From Trogon surrucura (taxonomy: Eukaryota > Chordata > Aves > Trogoniformes > Trogonidae): a stretch of 64,000 nt of DNA. The stretch is from contig CM036626.1 of NCBI GenBank assembly GCA_020746105.1, forward strand, positions 19,333,001 through 19,397,000, in the 5' to 3' direction. The notes beneath the pieces are model-generated. The model had not been told where the DNA came from, made no database searches, and worked only from the letters and a program-made list of their open reading frames with translations. Every line of letters begins with the position of its first letter. Position 1 is the stretch's first letter. Of the stretch, positions 44,501-56,770 are shown in pieces. A program made the position numbers and the translations under genes.

Positions 44501-47500
44501 CTGAACACACGTGGCAGCAGTGGTATAATCAGTTTGCTCAGCTTCAGCTCCATATCAAATGCATCTTCATAGCTAAAGTAGGACCCTGAAGACAATCTCC
44601 CTGCTACAGGTACTGTCTGATGAGAAGGTGGCTGGAGCCCCCGCAGTGCTTTCCCTTTGCAGCCACATTAAATAGGAGAGAGAATAGCCCAAGGGTTGTT
44701 CTAATGGGGGTCAGACATGCACAGAGCTGCAACAAGTCCAAGTCAACTAAAAGGAGAGAGGAAAAAAAAATATAAATTAGTTGCCTGTAGCTGGATTTTG
44801 TGTGTTGCAGCCATACCTGAAGGGTCTGGCCGGCAGGTGAGGATGCAGGAGAACTGGGTGCTGGGAGTCTGAGCCATGTTTGGAGAGAGTCAAGAAGAGC
44901 CTCAGTCTCCTGCTGGTCTAAAGTCACGGTTGGTTTAGGTGCGAGATGTCAGGTTTCTGCAGTGGGGTCTGAAATCAGGCCCTTGCTTGCTGTGAAGAAG
45001 TTCTTAGATGGAAACTCTCTGCTTCTAGTGCAAATATTGCAAGTACGCTGTCGGCATTAAAGACGAGTCAAGACAGATTTTTGAACTGAGATGTCCTCGT
45101 GGTTTCATTTAGTCCTGGTATACTAAGGAATTTACATTTAGAGTTATGCAGTTGACCCATTTCCTTGCGACCAGATTTTGCAGAAGAAGGAAGTTTTCCT
45201 GGGAGATTTTTAGAGCTTTTTAGCTGAATTTTACTTGACAGCTCCATGTCATTCATTTTATGACTCTCTTGCAATGAATTAGAAATAATTTTCCACTGTG
45301 CTAAAGACCTGCTCTATTTTCATAGGGGTCCAAACTTCCTTTATTTTTCTTACACTTCTCATGAGAAGTCGAATGTGATGACTTCAATTCCAAGGTGAAT
45401 TATATATAGCACAAATTCTATGGGGGTGCCTACAATGTATATAATTTGAGCTGCACTTCCACTGTTAGCTTGTGTATCTCCTAACTCATGAGCATGGATT
45501 TATTTTTCTATTTTTCTTCAGTGATCTTGCTATTGTTTTATCAGAAAAAAAAATTCCCCACCCACCCCCAAAGATACAAGCCTGGTCAGACTGCACTCAT
45601 AATCAATATTTCCAAATTCTGGTGTTTACACTTAAGTAGCATAGTCAGAAATTTGGCATGATATATCAAGCAAAAGTCTTGTGCGTTTCCCTGATGGAAG
45701 TGACTGTCTTGGTATGAACTCTCGCTAGGGGAAAATGGCTTATGAGACAGGAATGCCAATTTTCTTTCTACATGACTTGTTGCCCCCAGCACGCCTCTCT
45801 GCTCTCTGCTGGTGTTGACAGGGTCGCTGGAGTCGAGAGCCATACCTGGTGGGGGTTTTTTTGCAGTTACTGCCTACTTCACTTGTACATAAACCTGCTT
45901 GGGTTTTTTTTTGTGTTATTTTTCCTTTGCAAAGTTCTTTGAAACCTAGAGATAAAGGTGATTTGTAAGAACCGCTATGATAATTTCCCTCCCTCACTCC
46001 AAGAAAAAAAAAAAAACTCGTGAAAAGTATGTCAAAACAACCCAAGAAAATTTTAATTGCGAGGGAACCAGTTGTGGAAGTCCCAGTTGGTGGCCTCTCT
46101 CTTCACCAAGAGCGTTGTGCAGCAAAGGCAGCACACGGCAGGACGGGAAGGAGCATCCTCAGTGCGTAGCAAGTTCAAGGCTGTTCTCTGCTCTTTTGGA
46201 GGAGCCAAGCTGCTCTGTCAGTGCCTGGGGATGGCACCAGAGCCACCCAGCAGCACAGTAAATGACTGATTTCTGAGCACAGGCTCTGAGGATGGACCCG
46301 TGATGCTCAGCCCTGATGGTTTGTTCCTTCCTCCCTCCTTCATCCTCACACAGTTGAAAATTACGTTTCATTTCTATTCCTTCCAGCCCTTCAAAGGCGA
46401 CCTCCGCCGCTTTGAAGCGATTGCGGCTGGAAGTGGTAACGTCATCTGTGTTAGCATAGCCCTGCTCTGAGCATGTGCTGGAGGGATTGAAGGCTGGAGG
46501 AATTCTCCTGCCTGACCCAAAGAAAAAGCAGGTTCAGAAGGGAATTGAAGCCTGGGACGAGGACAAAGCGTTTGGGCATTTCCTCTAGACTTGGGCAGTG
46601 GGCTGAGCTGACCTAAAAGAAAGCTACAGAGAAGCCACAGAAAAGGAGTGGGTTTTATTCGAGTTTTCAGGTTCCTGAATCCTCTCTGGTTGAAGTAGCA
46701 GGATATTTTGTTGTTCGCTTGTGCTTTGGAGAACCCTGTGGTGCCTTTGCAGTGCTGGCACATGAGCAGTCCTGCCTGTCTCGGCAGGCTTTGGATACCC
46801 ACCATGGTGATGCTGATGATCTCTGTTGAGGGTAATGCTATTGCAGCCTCTGGTTTCACCTGTGAGTGGCTCTAGAGGATTTAAATGGGTGAAAGAAATA
46901 TCCGAATTTTCTTCTCCAAGACCCTTCATAGCCGAAATGTGAAGGGAAATACCCTGGCTGTGACAGCATGCAATGGGGTTTGGGTTTTATGTCCTGCTTC
47001 TGCTGGCAGGAGGGGACCTCCATTTCAGACAGCCTGTGCTAGGACAGAGTGAACAGCTGAGTGAGAAGGGTAGAAAACAGTTTTAAAAAAACTTGAAGGT
47101 CAGTAGGGGACTGAGGGAGCACTTAAAATGAAGATGTCGGCAATGAAATGGAGATTTATCCATTCTAGTGACCTGTATAAACAGATGAGAGGATTTATAG
47201 CTGGTGACTTATAACCATGTAAATTTAATTAAATCAGTATTGTTCGCAGGAAATAGAGAGTATTCAATATAACAATTAGTGGCTCTTTCTGCCCTTTTTG
47301 GAAGAAGCAAGCAGACAAAAGGCAGAGGAAAATGGCACTTAGACCGGAGTGCATTACCCCTGTCAGTCACAGGTAATTAATACAAATGAGCCATCAGTGT
47401 CCAAGTTCAATTTTCTGATAGCTAAAACACAAGATGGGGCACTTGGTCACGTCTGCCAGGAAAACAAATCTCCCAGGATCTTTTTCAGCCTCTGTTTTGC

Positions 47501-47929
47501 CGTGTGTGTTTGCAGGGTAAGAGGTGGTGGGCTTCATGGGAGGAGCAGGAGCAGAACGGCGGCATTGCAGATTGCTTTGCTCTGAGAAACAGATGGGGAA
47601 TGTCTCAAGTGGCTGGTACAAGATTGCCTGTGGAGATTCTTAAAAACCATAGCTGACGTGTCCCTAACTCAGGATGCATTGCATCCAACAGAAGGGAGCT
47701 CGGTATTAGATCCCGTCTCCACAGCCAGAGAGTAATTGATGGCTGAATGAAAAGTTGGTGGTTGCTCGGTGCTGGGAAGCATGGGATGATGATGCCTAGT
47801 ATATGCTAATGGAGAGAAAAAAAAAAGTCTCAATAATTTATTTACTGTTATCCAAAAGTTTCGATTGCGCAAAGATGAAAACAATAAAACTCCCTTAATT
47901 CCTCCCCCCCTCCCTGCCCCTGGGGAAAC
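41561..47929. other. Intergenic DNA with one CR1 tail
   Basis: No gene recognised. It holds a CR1 tail at about 42165-42246. The longest open frame is 170 codons on the - strand (41668-42180) and another of 161 codons lies at 46374-46859 (-). Neither resembles a known family. Short homopolymers occur throughout. Confidence 0.6.
42165..42246 (+). mobile_element. CR1 LINE 3' tail
   Basis: AGGTTGGACTAGATGACCTT, AAGGTCCCTTCCAGCCCAAC and ATTCTATGATTCTGT are the canonical CR1 terminus in sense orientation. Only about 65-80 bases remain. Confidence 0.93.
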
Positions 47930-48910
47930 ACTCTATGACAAATGGCGAGGGGGGTGATTAGGAGTGTGTAGTGGAGAATATAAATGAGGAGCTGAATGCC
48001 ATAAGATTGACAAGAAAAAAGAACAGAAGAAAATGTATGGCCAGCAAGTTTAAGCCTATTTCATAACGTCCTTTATATATGACAGGAGTGAAAAGAAGTT
48101 TAACAAGTTGCACTGGTCCGTTTGCAGATGGCAACGGTGCTGTCAGCGCATCTGTCCCCTCCCCGGTGAGGAGGGAGATGCTGCTGCCTCACAGGAGAAT
48201 AATTTATATCCCAGCAGTGATTAAGAGGCAGTTAAATGGCAGCTATGATCGCTGGGCTCTGTTAAATCAGTAAGTCCGGGTAACTGGCACCTAAAATTTT
48301 TAAGAGCTGGCTGAGGTACTCTTTGGATCATTAATGTTTATTTTTAATAAGTCCTGAATCACCAGGGAAGTTTCAATAGGCTGGAAGAAAGCTCATGTTC
48401 TGCCATCGTTTAAAAAGGGTAAATGGGATGACCTGAGTAATTACGAGCCTGTCAGATGAGCATTCAATCAATATGTGTTTCATACCACCAAAGGTAAGGT
48501 CATATATCTAAGAATAATGAATGTGGCTGATACTTGCAGGATAGGAGATTTTATCCCGAGAAGCAGTGTGCGATAGCAGAATACTGAGCAGGGCTGGGGA
48601 GAACCTCTCTCTTTCTCCCTGTCAGAGGGGAACGCCAGGCAGCAATGCTGCTGTCCTGCTTTGGTGTCCAGGATTCGTGAAGCCACTCGGAAATTCAGAG
48701 GGAGTTCAGGGAAAATTCACCAGAATGATTAAAGCTTTTGCAATCCAGCCATATCAAACTAGGTCTGTTCAAGCCACGGAGAAAAAGCAAAGGACTTCCC
48801 CGATCGGTCTCTAATGATCCGCGCTGGGAGAAAATGTAGTGGCAGCAGCTTGAAGCCAGAACGTTGTGTGCAGTGCTCATTAATTACTGACCAGAAAAAT
48901 TAGGATTGTG
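47930..48910 (+). mobile_element. Ancient CR1-like LINE fragment (ORF2 middle to 3' part)
   Basis: Ordered matches to old amniote CR1 ORF2 are GGGTAACTGGCACCTAAAAT near 48280, GGCTGGAAGAAAGCTCATG near 48380 (W-KKAHVLP..FKKG), GGTAAATGGGATGACCTGAG near 48418, AAGGTCATATATCTAAGAAT near 48495, TTTATCCCGAGAAGCAGTG near 48550, TTTGGTGTCCAGGATTCG near 48660, and AAAATTCACCAGAATGATTAAAG near 48712. It is highly diverged with no open frame. The 5' and 3' limits are approximate. It is old, like the copy near 1.1-1.8 kb. Confidence 0.72.
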
Positions 48911-51900
48911 TCAAATTTCCACCACGGGACTTCTTCGCAATTATCTTGATTTTTTTTTTTTTTTAATTATTATTATTTTTTTAAAAAAAACATCATCTCT
49001 AGGCCATCTGTCATTGGTGGCCTTTGAACTGGAAGAGACTTTGGTTGGCCTTCCCACCAGAAAGGTGTAGATGTGCAGGGCTGCAGCTGGTGACCGTTGC
49101 AGGTCAAAAGAGTTTTGACTTTGGCTGAGGATGTGCAGAACAGGCTGGGGATATACGTGGGCTGTCTGCGTGGACAGGACGTCTCGAGCTGGAGCAACCG
49201 CCCTCGAGGAATGAGAAGCAGACATCCACAATAAAATGTAAAATTGGTAATCGACCCTTGAGGTGGCCAAAATGGGTTTGACCACTGAGCTCAGAATTGA
49301 TTCCTGCATAAGCTCTTCTATTATTTATAGCTGTCTAAATAGCCATGCAGGCTACAAGGCTATTTTTTGAAGGTGCAGTGTAAATCTAAATTGAAGCTTA
49401 TTTTTAACACCTCTCTGGAGGGGTCAGGTCATAAATGGGTGTCTATGGACTCTGCAAAATCTAAAAATATTTTCCAGATGGGGCATTTTTATTTTTTTTT
49501 TTTAAATTCTCTTCAGAAACTCATATCTTCCAGGTTTTAAAGCAACCACTGAAATCTTGTGCTGGCTGGATTCTTTTCTAACTCCCTTTCTTCTCTTAAT
49601 TAGTTGATAAAATTAGCAACAGTATTTTCCGTGTTTTCCGCCTTTAGTTATTTGTTGGATCTTCTGTATGAAAGTACCGTTGTATTTTTGGAAGTTGGGT
49701 TATGTGTTGCCAATACAATTCGCACGCTAATGTTGGGTTTGTAAATTGTTTATAAGAAAGGAAGTGCCAATGCCTTTAGGAAAAAAAAAATAAATCACAA
49801 AAATTTTAGAGTATTGGAGGAACTTAGCATGGAAATGCTTCTGGAGACTGCAAAGCAGTTAACTAATCTTGGGTACTACTACCCTGATTTTCCACCAGGA
49901 GTTAAGGAAATGTGGGAATAAAATGGTGTTGTGAGAACAAAGTTGGTTTTGACAAGTTTCCCTCTCCCCTCCCCTTCATTTTTTTTTTTTTCCCAGTATT
50001 ATTTGAGTATTTTTAAATGAGAAGTTGCATTTGGGAGGGTTTTAAATGACATTTCACTTCGGAATTTAAATCAATACCCTGTGTTTCTGAAAGATTAATC
50101 AAAGTCCACCAAATCGTTCACTAGGGGAAAATTTTGGGTTTCAAATTTTTGTAGTACCGTTTCCCTCTTCTTTGTACCATTCTCCCCCTGGTTGAGCTTT
50201 TTACCTCTCATTTAATTCCTAGCTGGGCAAAATTTAATATTGATATTCCTCACAAAATAAGACAATATTTGTTTCCTACTAGTCAAATCCACTTCAGGAG
50301 GCTGCAGTCCCTTGGTGCAGCAGGCAATCATCTTGGTACTCAGCCGTGCTGGAAGGCTGGATGGCTCCTAAGGGCTCTGACAACCCACTCTTCTCACGCC
50401 TGCTGTGCTGAGATTACGGCGTGCTGCAGCCTCTAGAATATATTGGTTTCCAAAAAATTCACTTTCACAGACTCTCCTTTGACTTCCTCTTATCCTTTTC
50501 CTCAAAATTATGGCTTTTCTTTCTTTAGGGAAGGAAGCTTTTGAAGCTTTCTCTCTTTATTTGTAGGATTTGTAAGATTATTAATGTATTTACTTGATAC
50601 CTTCATGTACAAAAATTCCATGAGGAGGGCTATTAGATTGTGCATGTATTTGGGAGTCTGATTTGGCTCTTCCTCACGACTGATAAATCAATCCCCTCTC
50701 ATTTGAAGTTGATGAGCCGAGTTATCAATATTCCTCTAGCAAGTGAATAGAATTCTATTGATTTGGGTGGAGCCACATCAGATTTATAAGTTAACTTTTA
50801 ATCACCAAAATCCAACTCAGTGAGACATAACTGTTAGGATAACATCACTTTCAACCCAAACTAATTAACAAATACCATTGTGGGGTTTTTTTCCCCTCCC
50901 ACAGAGTACTCACCATTCTACAGATCTTAATTTAATGGTTTTCTTAATGTGCTCTATACCTCTTCAGTGTTACAAATAAGAAAATAAGCATTCTTTTAAT
51001 TCTCTAGCAGTGGTTGGTTTGTTTTTCAAATGAGTGCTGCTTTGTTTATCATCGCTAAAGAAACTGCTGACTTGCAGCTGCAGTGTTGTCCAATGAGACC
51101 AGCAACGTTCAGACTATTATTGATTGACAGGATTTTGTCAAATAGTAGTCAGTTTGAGTTGTCGTGGACAAAAAATTCTTCTCTTCTCAGCTGATGTATT
51201 GTGCTCAGCTTCCAAGTCCTAAAAAAGATTAAAATATACTCTTCTGGCTGTTTTAGTGTTTGCAAATGTGCTTTCCGTAATTGAGCAAAACCAGAATCAA
51301 TGAGCAGCTAACATCCAATTTTTGTAAACATATGGAAGGCCCTTTTTATAGGGTTTCTAATGAAGTTTTCATTATTGTAACATGTACGTATTTTGAGCGT
51401 TGTCAGGCTGCCTTTCACTGGTGTTAGTGCTAACATACGTTAGTTGGCAAATGACTGTGAATCACATGGAGCTGGAATTTCATTTTGGAGTTGTTTCCTA
51501 CTTGAATCGCTTGGGAGTGAATTATCAGAAAGTTAATAGGAAATTTTTTGATCAACCTGGTTTGGCGAGGTTTTGGGGTTGTTTTTTTTGTTTTTTAATG
51601 TTATGAGGAACGATAGCCAAGGGTAACAAATAGAACAGAGATTACTTCATGGAGCCTATTGACCACCAACAAGTGGGTTTCAAAGGCGTGTCCGTCACGG
51701 AGAACCCCTGCAGCATCTCTGTGCTGTGGCCCGTGAGACTGGTATTTTGGAGCTATAAATGGAAGATCAGGAGAATGGGAAAGGAGGGGAGGGGATTGTC
51801 TGTGGGCTTGCCACTGCCAGCATGTACCACCACAGGGTCTTCTGCTGCTGGCTGGGATGAGCTGAGGGTCTCCTCCCTTGTTCCAAAATGATGGAACTTG

Positions 51901-54900
51901 CGGTCTCCTTCAGTGAAGAGCAAGCTGATAAAGAAACCCAGGGCTGGGACTCCTCTTTCTCTTCCTAAGGCCAGGTTTCTGACCCAGACTCTGGCTGAGC
52001 TCTGCAGGGTTGGTGCCACATTCATCTCTTGCTCCTCGTGCAGGCGGTGTCTCCCGGTGAGCTCTGTGCTGGTGATCAAAGCCCACGCGGTGGGCGGGCA
52101 GCTCGGGTTCAAAGGCTCCAGCCATGTCTCTCATTTCTGCATTAATATATTCCTTATGTTTTATTCTCGACTAGCTATTATTTTTATCATTCCTGTTTTC
52201 CCTTGAAGGTGGTAATTATTTTGCATTCATATTCGTGCTTCAGTCCTTATCAGTTGATGTGATCGTTTCGTGCTGTGTGGCTTTGAACGCTACAGAAAAT
52301 TTCCCGCTGGGATGTCTCTGTTGGACGATTCCTATTTGTGGTGAACGTAACTGGGATCAGAGGTATCATGTGTAGACACGTGTTCAGTTTTTTTGGTTTA
52401 CTGCCCAGTAATTTACCCAAGTTTTTCTCTCAAGCATCTTATGTAACTGTTAGAGAGAGAGAATAATTACAAATCTGATTTTTTTTGGGTGTGCATAGCC
52501 TTAAATAAATCTGTTAAGAGAGACTTTACAGACCAGGACAGACTCTCAATCCACATTCTTGAGAGCAAGAAGGGTGTTTTGGGGAGAGCCTGATCCTGGC
52601 TCGGGGCTGAGGTGTGTGTGAGTTTTCTTTGCTACCTGTGCATGTGTGTGGTTGGACTGACCTTGAAGTCTTGTCTCTTGGGTCATGAGATGCTTGAAGC
52701 TGATCCAAACCTTTTTTTTTTTTTTGGTTATCCTCAGTCTTCTAAAATATCTAGTGCAGAGAAAATCTCTTTACAGTAATATCATTTTGAGAATAACTCC
52801 TGGGTTTTTCATGACAAAGAGGTGTTATTACAAGGCTCAGCAGTCATCTTAATATGGATTTAGTACGCGCAAATATAGGACAAGGAGGAAATACCAGTTA
52901 CTTATTTCCAATAGTTAAGCTGAAGTCTGCTAACAGAAACGTTATTGATTAGCTTTCAGGGTAAAAAATTAGGTATGTTGGCACAGATATGTTCAGCATC
53001 ATTGTATATTGACTAAGTGTATTAAAGACAGATAAGATACAACTGTGACAGGCATAGCTTCTCGTCTGAAGCAATGGGCTTCGTTAACTTTATTATTAAA
53101 GTGAGCATATTAACACTCAAGTTCTACAGCCCTTCTGTATACCTGCATGATCAGCATTTGAATCTTACAGTTTACTGATATCTAATTCAACTTCTCCAAC
53201 GATACAATCTTCGGCATAACATGTTTCATCCTCTTCTGAGAGACAGCTCATTCAGGGAAACGCAGAGCAGGAATGAAACTACTTGCCCAAGCGATTTTAG
53301 CTAAGCACGCCAACAACAAGTTTTTCACATCAATAACCTATTATTACGTTTATTTTCACAAGTGGTTTGAAATGTGAACATTTTCCGGATAACCCGATTC
53401 TTCTGCTGTTTGCTGTGTGTTGCCTGAGATCCAAAAATACATATTCTAGCAGAGGTGACGCTGTCACTGGAAGAAAATGACGATGTGCTCACCCTGTGGG
53501 TTGTTTTTGCTGTGTTGTGCGTAGGTCACCTGCTTCAGTTCCATTTATTCAAGATTTTGTGTGCGGTGGAATTTGGCTAGTTACTGTGATGAGTTAAAGA
53601 GCCAAGAAGATGAAGTGCTTTAATCATAATTACGTGCTCATGAGCCAAATTTCAAGGCAGGGATTTAATATCTTTAAGTGTAAATGATAACAACAATGGC
53701 AAAAGTTATATTGTAAGGAGTAATTTCAGTTTCTAGACTCATTCTGAAAAGGCAACCCCACTCAAACGAGTAATTTGTGTAGCTACATAAATATTTCCTG
53801 TGTTCCTGAAAGTATTTCGTTCTCTCCTGAAGTCTGCAAATTACACTTTTATGAGATGCTGTACAAACTAACTACTATATCTATTCAGAATATGGTAATA
53901 TCTCCTTGCCTTTGAATGAAGTATTTGGCCCTTGAGAATCTGGCAGTAACTTTCCTCATAAAATACCTGAAAATTGAATAAGATCTTAAGCTTTATTATG
54001 TATATATATAATACTGGGACCTGTGGGATTATGTGTAGTAACCTTATTTACAGAACCATAAAATGTATTTGCAGAATATATTTTAAGCTCGGAAAACTCT
54101 GCAACGTGTGTTTATAATCTCTTCTTACGCGACTTGATCTCAAAAAAAATCCTAGAGAAACTATATGTACATATATACTCAGTACAGCCTGAGTATAAAT
54201 TTAAATTGCAATGTTCCAGAGTAGCAGATATACCTGACATAATGTAAAAGTCACTCTTTTGTGCTACGTTGCTTCTTTTTTCTTTTTTTTTTTTGCTCAA
54301 AATGTGAAGAAATTGTAAGGAAACGTATATATCATGCTCTGTCCACAGAGATTCTTCTTTTGAAACTGGAATAGGGACACGAATTTTGGGGTACCAGAGA
54401 AATACTTTGGAGATGTAACATTGATGGGAAGTCTTAACTTTCTTCCAAAAGTGCCTTCCCTCTACCCTGGAAGCAGGAATTCCTCCGCTAGCATGTTAGA
54501 GTGAAGATGCTGTTCCCCTAAATGTGTACAATTTCCCAAGGCAATACCCACTCCCTTTGGAAGAAAAGAGGGATTGAAAAAAAATCATGCCACCTACAAA
54601 TAATAAGAGGAGCTAGATTTGGAAATTTTGAGTTTCAGAACCTTTTGGGAGGCAACTGGGAAAACACAAACGTTCGCTTGTCCTCATCCACCTCATCTGC
54701 TCTGTGTGCACGGAATTCTTCGTGGCCAAGATATGGGTATGTGTTAGGGCTTTGCAAAGCAGTGTTGTGGTATTATCCATGGGGATGTAAAAGGGCTTTG
54801 GAGAAACTTTTGAGAAGTCAAAACACAGGGGGAAAAAAAAAAAACTTTATCTCGGTTCCAGAAAAACAGAGGTTTCCAAACGCTCTTTTTTACCTCGAGC

Positions 54901-56529
54901 CTCTTGGCAGTTCCTTCACAGATAAATAATTCTATTACATTTCTGTTTGAAACATGCAAACATGATCACTTTGGTGGTTTTAGTTATTTTATTTTCCTTT
55001 ACTAAGCTGTTCTTTACAGGCCTTTTAAGGAGCTGGAACTGAATCCATGTCCAATCAAACTGATCAGCATTTTGGGGCATGACTTTTCAATCACAGCATG
55101 ATGTACAGTCATTTAATGTAACTTTATACAACAGAGCTGTTTGGATTATTCCCTAAAGATTATCTGCAGGATCTTAAAGAGCACTTTGGATAGCTCAGAA
55201 GTCTCAGCACTATATGTATTTTTCATTTCTTTCCCGCTGCTTTTGTAATGTTTCCAAAGTGTCAGTGTTGGGTTCAGTAACAGAAGAGGGCTTGCAATTT
55301 ACTTCACTGAGATAGCAATGCTGTCTAAGGTGAAATTAAAATAGACTTCACTTATTTGTGGAATTAATTATTAAAATGTGCTCAGCAATCACTCATGTCA
55401 ACCCTCTGTGCTTACAGGGCTTGTTTTTTTATTTTTTTCCCCTCCCCTCGTACAAATGCCAGCACAACAATGTTAGGTGGTAACGAGTTGCTTTTCATTA
55501 ATGACAGCAGTCCCTTCTTGTGTTTGTTGTATTATTTAAAAATGTGGCTTTCATTAGTTATTCAGAGCAGAGTATTTGTGGGGGACAAAGTAGGCTTTGT
55601 TCATTTTTTACCAGTGTGTAAACCTGCAAATATGGGTAAAAAGTAGAATTTGATTTCTGGACTCAACTTTCATTTGATTGTTGCCAGGGTTTGTTGTTGT
55701 TGTCGTCAGCTTTTGAGTTAGACTCAGCAAATATTCATAAATATTGCTCTTACGCCCGATTCGTTTTCAGGACCATCTTCTGTATGCATGGGGCAACGCT
55801 TGCCCTACATGGGGTAATTTAAGAAGAGCTCCAGGGTGTGAGCAGATAGAGTTTCCGTGAAGATGGCAAGGGAATTCCTACTAGAGTTTCAAGAGACGAA
55901 GCCTCATTCAAAGACTGCTGAAATGAATTATGTGTCAATGATTCTCACAAATTGCACCTCCATCGCTCAGTGGCTTCATTTAAAAGCACGTATCTGTTTG
56001 CGAGCACATTTTAAAATGGAAGAATTTGAGAGTAGATGTGAAGCGGGACATTTTGAAGGCTCTCTACTGTGAAGAAGCAAGTTTAAAGGTCTGAAGTTGT
56101 GGGGTGTTGTGCTTTTTTTTTCTTCAATGGAGATGATCTTTGAAATCTTTTCCATCAGTTCTCTCCACATTTCAATTTCAGTTTTATAACACCCCTCACT
56201 GTGCAAGTCTTGGCAGGAAGCTTGCCCATCTTGCGGAGCCTTGCATGAATAATTCATTTAAGTGTCATGCTGATTCTCAAAAGGTTGGAATATTTCTTTG
56301 GAGAAAGCATTTAATAAGATTCTTCCAAACAACACAAAATACAGCTTTGTGTGAATTTTATGGGGTAGTCTCTCTTAAAAGGTTTATGCACAATCAAGGA
56401 TTTAATGAACTGAAAACCAAAACATATGGTAGTCCCTTCTACCTATTTGTTCCCTAGGTTGAAGTATGGAGATGAAGCTGTTTAATTGGGGTCAGAAACT
56501 TGAATCTGTCAAATCCAAAGGCATAGGCA
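48911..56529. other. Intergenic DNA, no gene recognised
   Basis: AT-rich with poly-T/poly-A runs (48951, 49495, 49980, 52710, 54284, 54830). A possible MIR-like core lies near 53270-53320. No exon pattern, RNA gene or LTR-type element was seen. Confidence 0.6.
53265..53320 (-). mobile_element. Very weak MIR-like core
   Basis: GGGAAACGCAGAGCAGGAAT then GAAACTACTTGCCCAAGCGA parallels the antisense MIR core GGGAAACTGAGGCACAGAGA...TAACTTGCCCAAGG. Too short for a firm call. Confidence 0.3.
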
Positions 56530-56770
56530 GAAGCGCGAGAAATAGGAGACGACTCCTCTTTGCCTCCTTGTATTTATCTCTTCGTTTGGTTGACGCTATG
56601 CGACAAAGGCAGCGAGCGAAGCGACGCTCCGGCTTATTTCCCGGGCCAAGAGAAAAATATCACACGGCTCCCGCAAAACGCTGTCGCTCTGACAGGCTCC
56701 CGACTGCACGGTGTCCCAGGAGTTTTGTTCAACAAGGTGTCGTTTAGCCCATCAGATAGAGGCACACGGG
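56530..56770. promoter_or_regulatory. Intergenic CpG-rich block
   Basis: About 20 CpGs in 240 bases at roughly 50% GC, against almost none in the flanking kilobases. It includes GCGAGCGAAGCGACGCTCCG (56612-56631) with a small GAGCG/CGCTC inverted repeat, and scattered CCGG and GTCGC words. No repeat family recognised. It could be an orphan CpG island, an enhancer, or the promoter of an unannotated transcript. Confidence 0.4.

Noticed and set aside
46374-46859. 161-codon open frame on the - strand
   Set aside because: No family resemblance and no conserved motif pattern; overlapping frames of similar length occur nearby.
56466-56747. 93-codon basic open frame across the CpG-rich block
   Set aside because: Arg-rich composition follows from CpG-rich sequence; no domain, and a second frame of similar length overlaps it.
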